DNA of 64,000 nucleotides from Leptospira kobayashii (GTDB lineage Bacteria; Spirochaetota; Leptospiria; Leptospirales; Leptospiraceae). The notes beneath the pieces are model-generated. The model saw only the letters and a program-made list of their open reading frames with translations, did not search any database and was not told the DNA's origin. The DNA lies in NCBI RefSeq assembly GCF_003114835.2, contig NZ_AP025028.1, forward strand, positions 3,562,001-3,626,000, read 5' to 3'. The position numbers and the translations under genes are program-made. Shown here in pieces: positions 63,139 through 64,000 of this stretch (its first letter is position 1; each line of letters starts with the position of its first letter).

Positions 63139-64000
63139 TCAATTCTCGCGTATAAAATCTTCCGAGCTGACTTTGGAGATCGGGTTTTGGCGGATCAATT
63201 TGAGATTTTTTTCCGAACAGTCCACCTCAATCAACTGATTCCAGCCTTCGTCCGTTGTTTGGCAAAGGTTGGTTTGAATTACTTTTTTATCTTCTATGAA
63301 TATTTCAGCAAAATATCCGCCTTCCTGAAAGCCGTGAACGGAGTCCACCGGACCGAAGTTAGACGGATTCAAGTATACGGTTCCTCTTTTTTTTACCACG
63401 CCTTGGTCTTCATGTACATGACCTGAAACCACGAGAGACGGGGAATAATCGTCCAAATATCTGCGGATCCCTTGGCTTCCTATATTTCCCACTCCGGGAA
63501 TCTTGTCCAAAAATCCGTAAGCAGGATTATGAATCACACAAATATCAGGCTCCTCTTCTCGGAAAAAATCTTCCGGTTCGCTGTAATTTTTGCCATGTTT
63601 GGTGTATTCATGAAAAACAACCGCTAATTTCTCGGGAATCCCTGAAGTCCAAACAGGAGCTCCACCGTAACCCGCGAATTTCAAACCCTTAAATTCGAAA
63701 TTTTTACGATGAATGTCTCTTTCGTAAAGCTCGGTATATTGGAGATCCAGATCATAGTTTCCCGGTAAACAATAAACAGGCGACTTTGCATATTTGCGAA
63801 TCAGCTTTTCAATGATCTCATACTTATCCTTCATTGTTTTCGCTGCAATTTGATAAAGATGACGGTAAGTATGCGATTTCTCAACAACGGCCGTATCGTA
63901 TTTTTCCGGAAAACGAATAGCCTTGGTAGTAAAATCATAAGGAGTGATATCGTCTTTCTTTTCGTTTAACAGATAATACAACTCTTCCTGAACTCCGCAA
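63139..64000 (-). CDS. Metallophosphoesterase, 5' end outside the window
   Basis: A calcineurin-like phosphoesterase of which 287 codons are visible. Visible motifs are YCLPGNYDLD (the GNHD block with Tyr for His), VIHNPAYG, and VVSGHVHEDQG (the final GHxH block). The first metal block (DxH) must lie beyond the edge, because the frame stays open through the last base with no clear start. It may be a phosphodiesterase; a role on cyclic nucleotides would be interesting given the cyclases here, but nothing in the sequence specifies it. Confidence 0.82.
   Translation of the reverse strand, partial: CGVQEELYYLLNEKKDDITPYDFTTKAIRFPEKYDTAVVEKSHTYRHLYQIAAKTMKDKYEIIEKLIRKYAKSPVYCLPGNYDLDLQYTELYERDIHRKNFEFKGLKFAGYGGAPVWTSGIPEKLAVVFHEYTKHGKNYSEPEDFFREEEPDICVIHNPAYGFLDKIPGVGNIGSQGIRRYLDDYSPSLVVSGHVHEDQGVVKKRGTVYLNPSNFGPVDSVHGFQEGGYFAEIFIEDKKVIQTNLCQTTDEGWNQLIEVDCSEKNLKLIRQNPISKVSSEDFIREN

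Noticed and set aside
1..64000. CRISPR arrays, tRNA or rRNA genes, transposases, integrases
   Set aside because: I looked for regular short repeats, cloverleaf-like segments and DDE or tyrosine-recombinase motifs and saw none; a covariance-model scan would be decisive for tRNA.

Overview
The window looks like spirochaete chromosome, most likely a Leptospira of the saprophytic type. Base composition is moderately AT-rich. There are many lipoproteins with spirochaetal lipoboxes, class III adenylate cyclases with the linker LLLNI(I/L)PxxIAEEL, a leptospiral-style LpxA, and a long list of small stress and detoxification proteins. The genus is inferred from protein character only. No rRNA or tRNA gene, transposase, integrase or CRISPR array was recognised.

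Positions 1 to about 31,200 form an accessory zone. It holds short, mostly monocistronic or two-gene units: VOC/glyoxalase proteins, RibD/DHFR-like reductases, alpha/beta hydrolases, DUF4180, DUF4256, DUF1801, MepB, GyrI-like and GFA proteins, and an ECF42 sigma factor with its YCII/DGPF partner. Six ArsR regulators are each paired with one or more SRPBCC (AHSA1) proteins, sometimes with DoxX, RibD-like or MFS genes. Each ArsR has its own, different palindromic operator. The zone also contains many remnants with internal deletions (GNAT, two AraC, a cyclase, a VOC lipoprotein, HPP, a YdeI-like start). In the first 5.5 kb there are imperfect inverted repeats that look like integron attC sites.

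Positions 31,257 to 44,272 are denser and look more stable: a flavoprotein, a DUF2339 membrane protein, DinB, a DedA/ATP-grasp fusion, an alpha/beta hydrolase lipoprotein, a second adenylate cyclase, redox enzymes, a PaiB-like protein, and an OprP-type porin preceded by 11-bp direct repeats that resemble a Pho box.

Positions 44,286 to 55,679 (minus strand) are one tightly packed operon: thiolase, a nucleotidyltransferase-like/methyltransferase fusion, an ABC exporter, an HlyD-type adaptor, a second ABC exporter, and a TolC-type channel. Both ABC proteins are about 1,020 residues long and carry two cyclic-nucleotide-binding domains plus a C39-like domain that lacks catalytic residues. I read this as a tripartite type I export system that may be gated by cyclic nucleotides. 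It is the most interesting locus in the window, because the same segment also encodes adenylate cyclases.

Positions 55,769 to 64,000 are mainly core genes: a GT-B-like protein, an Hpt phosphotransfer protein, lpxA-galE, a GC-rich structured non-coding stretch, a VanY-type carboxypeptidase, recG, a zinc-ribbon protein, and a metallophosphoesterase that runs off the right edge.
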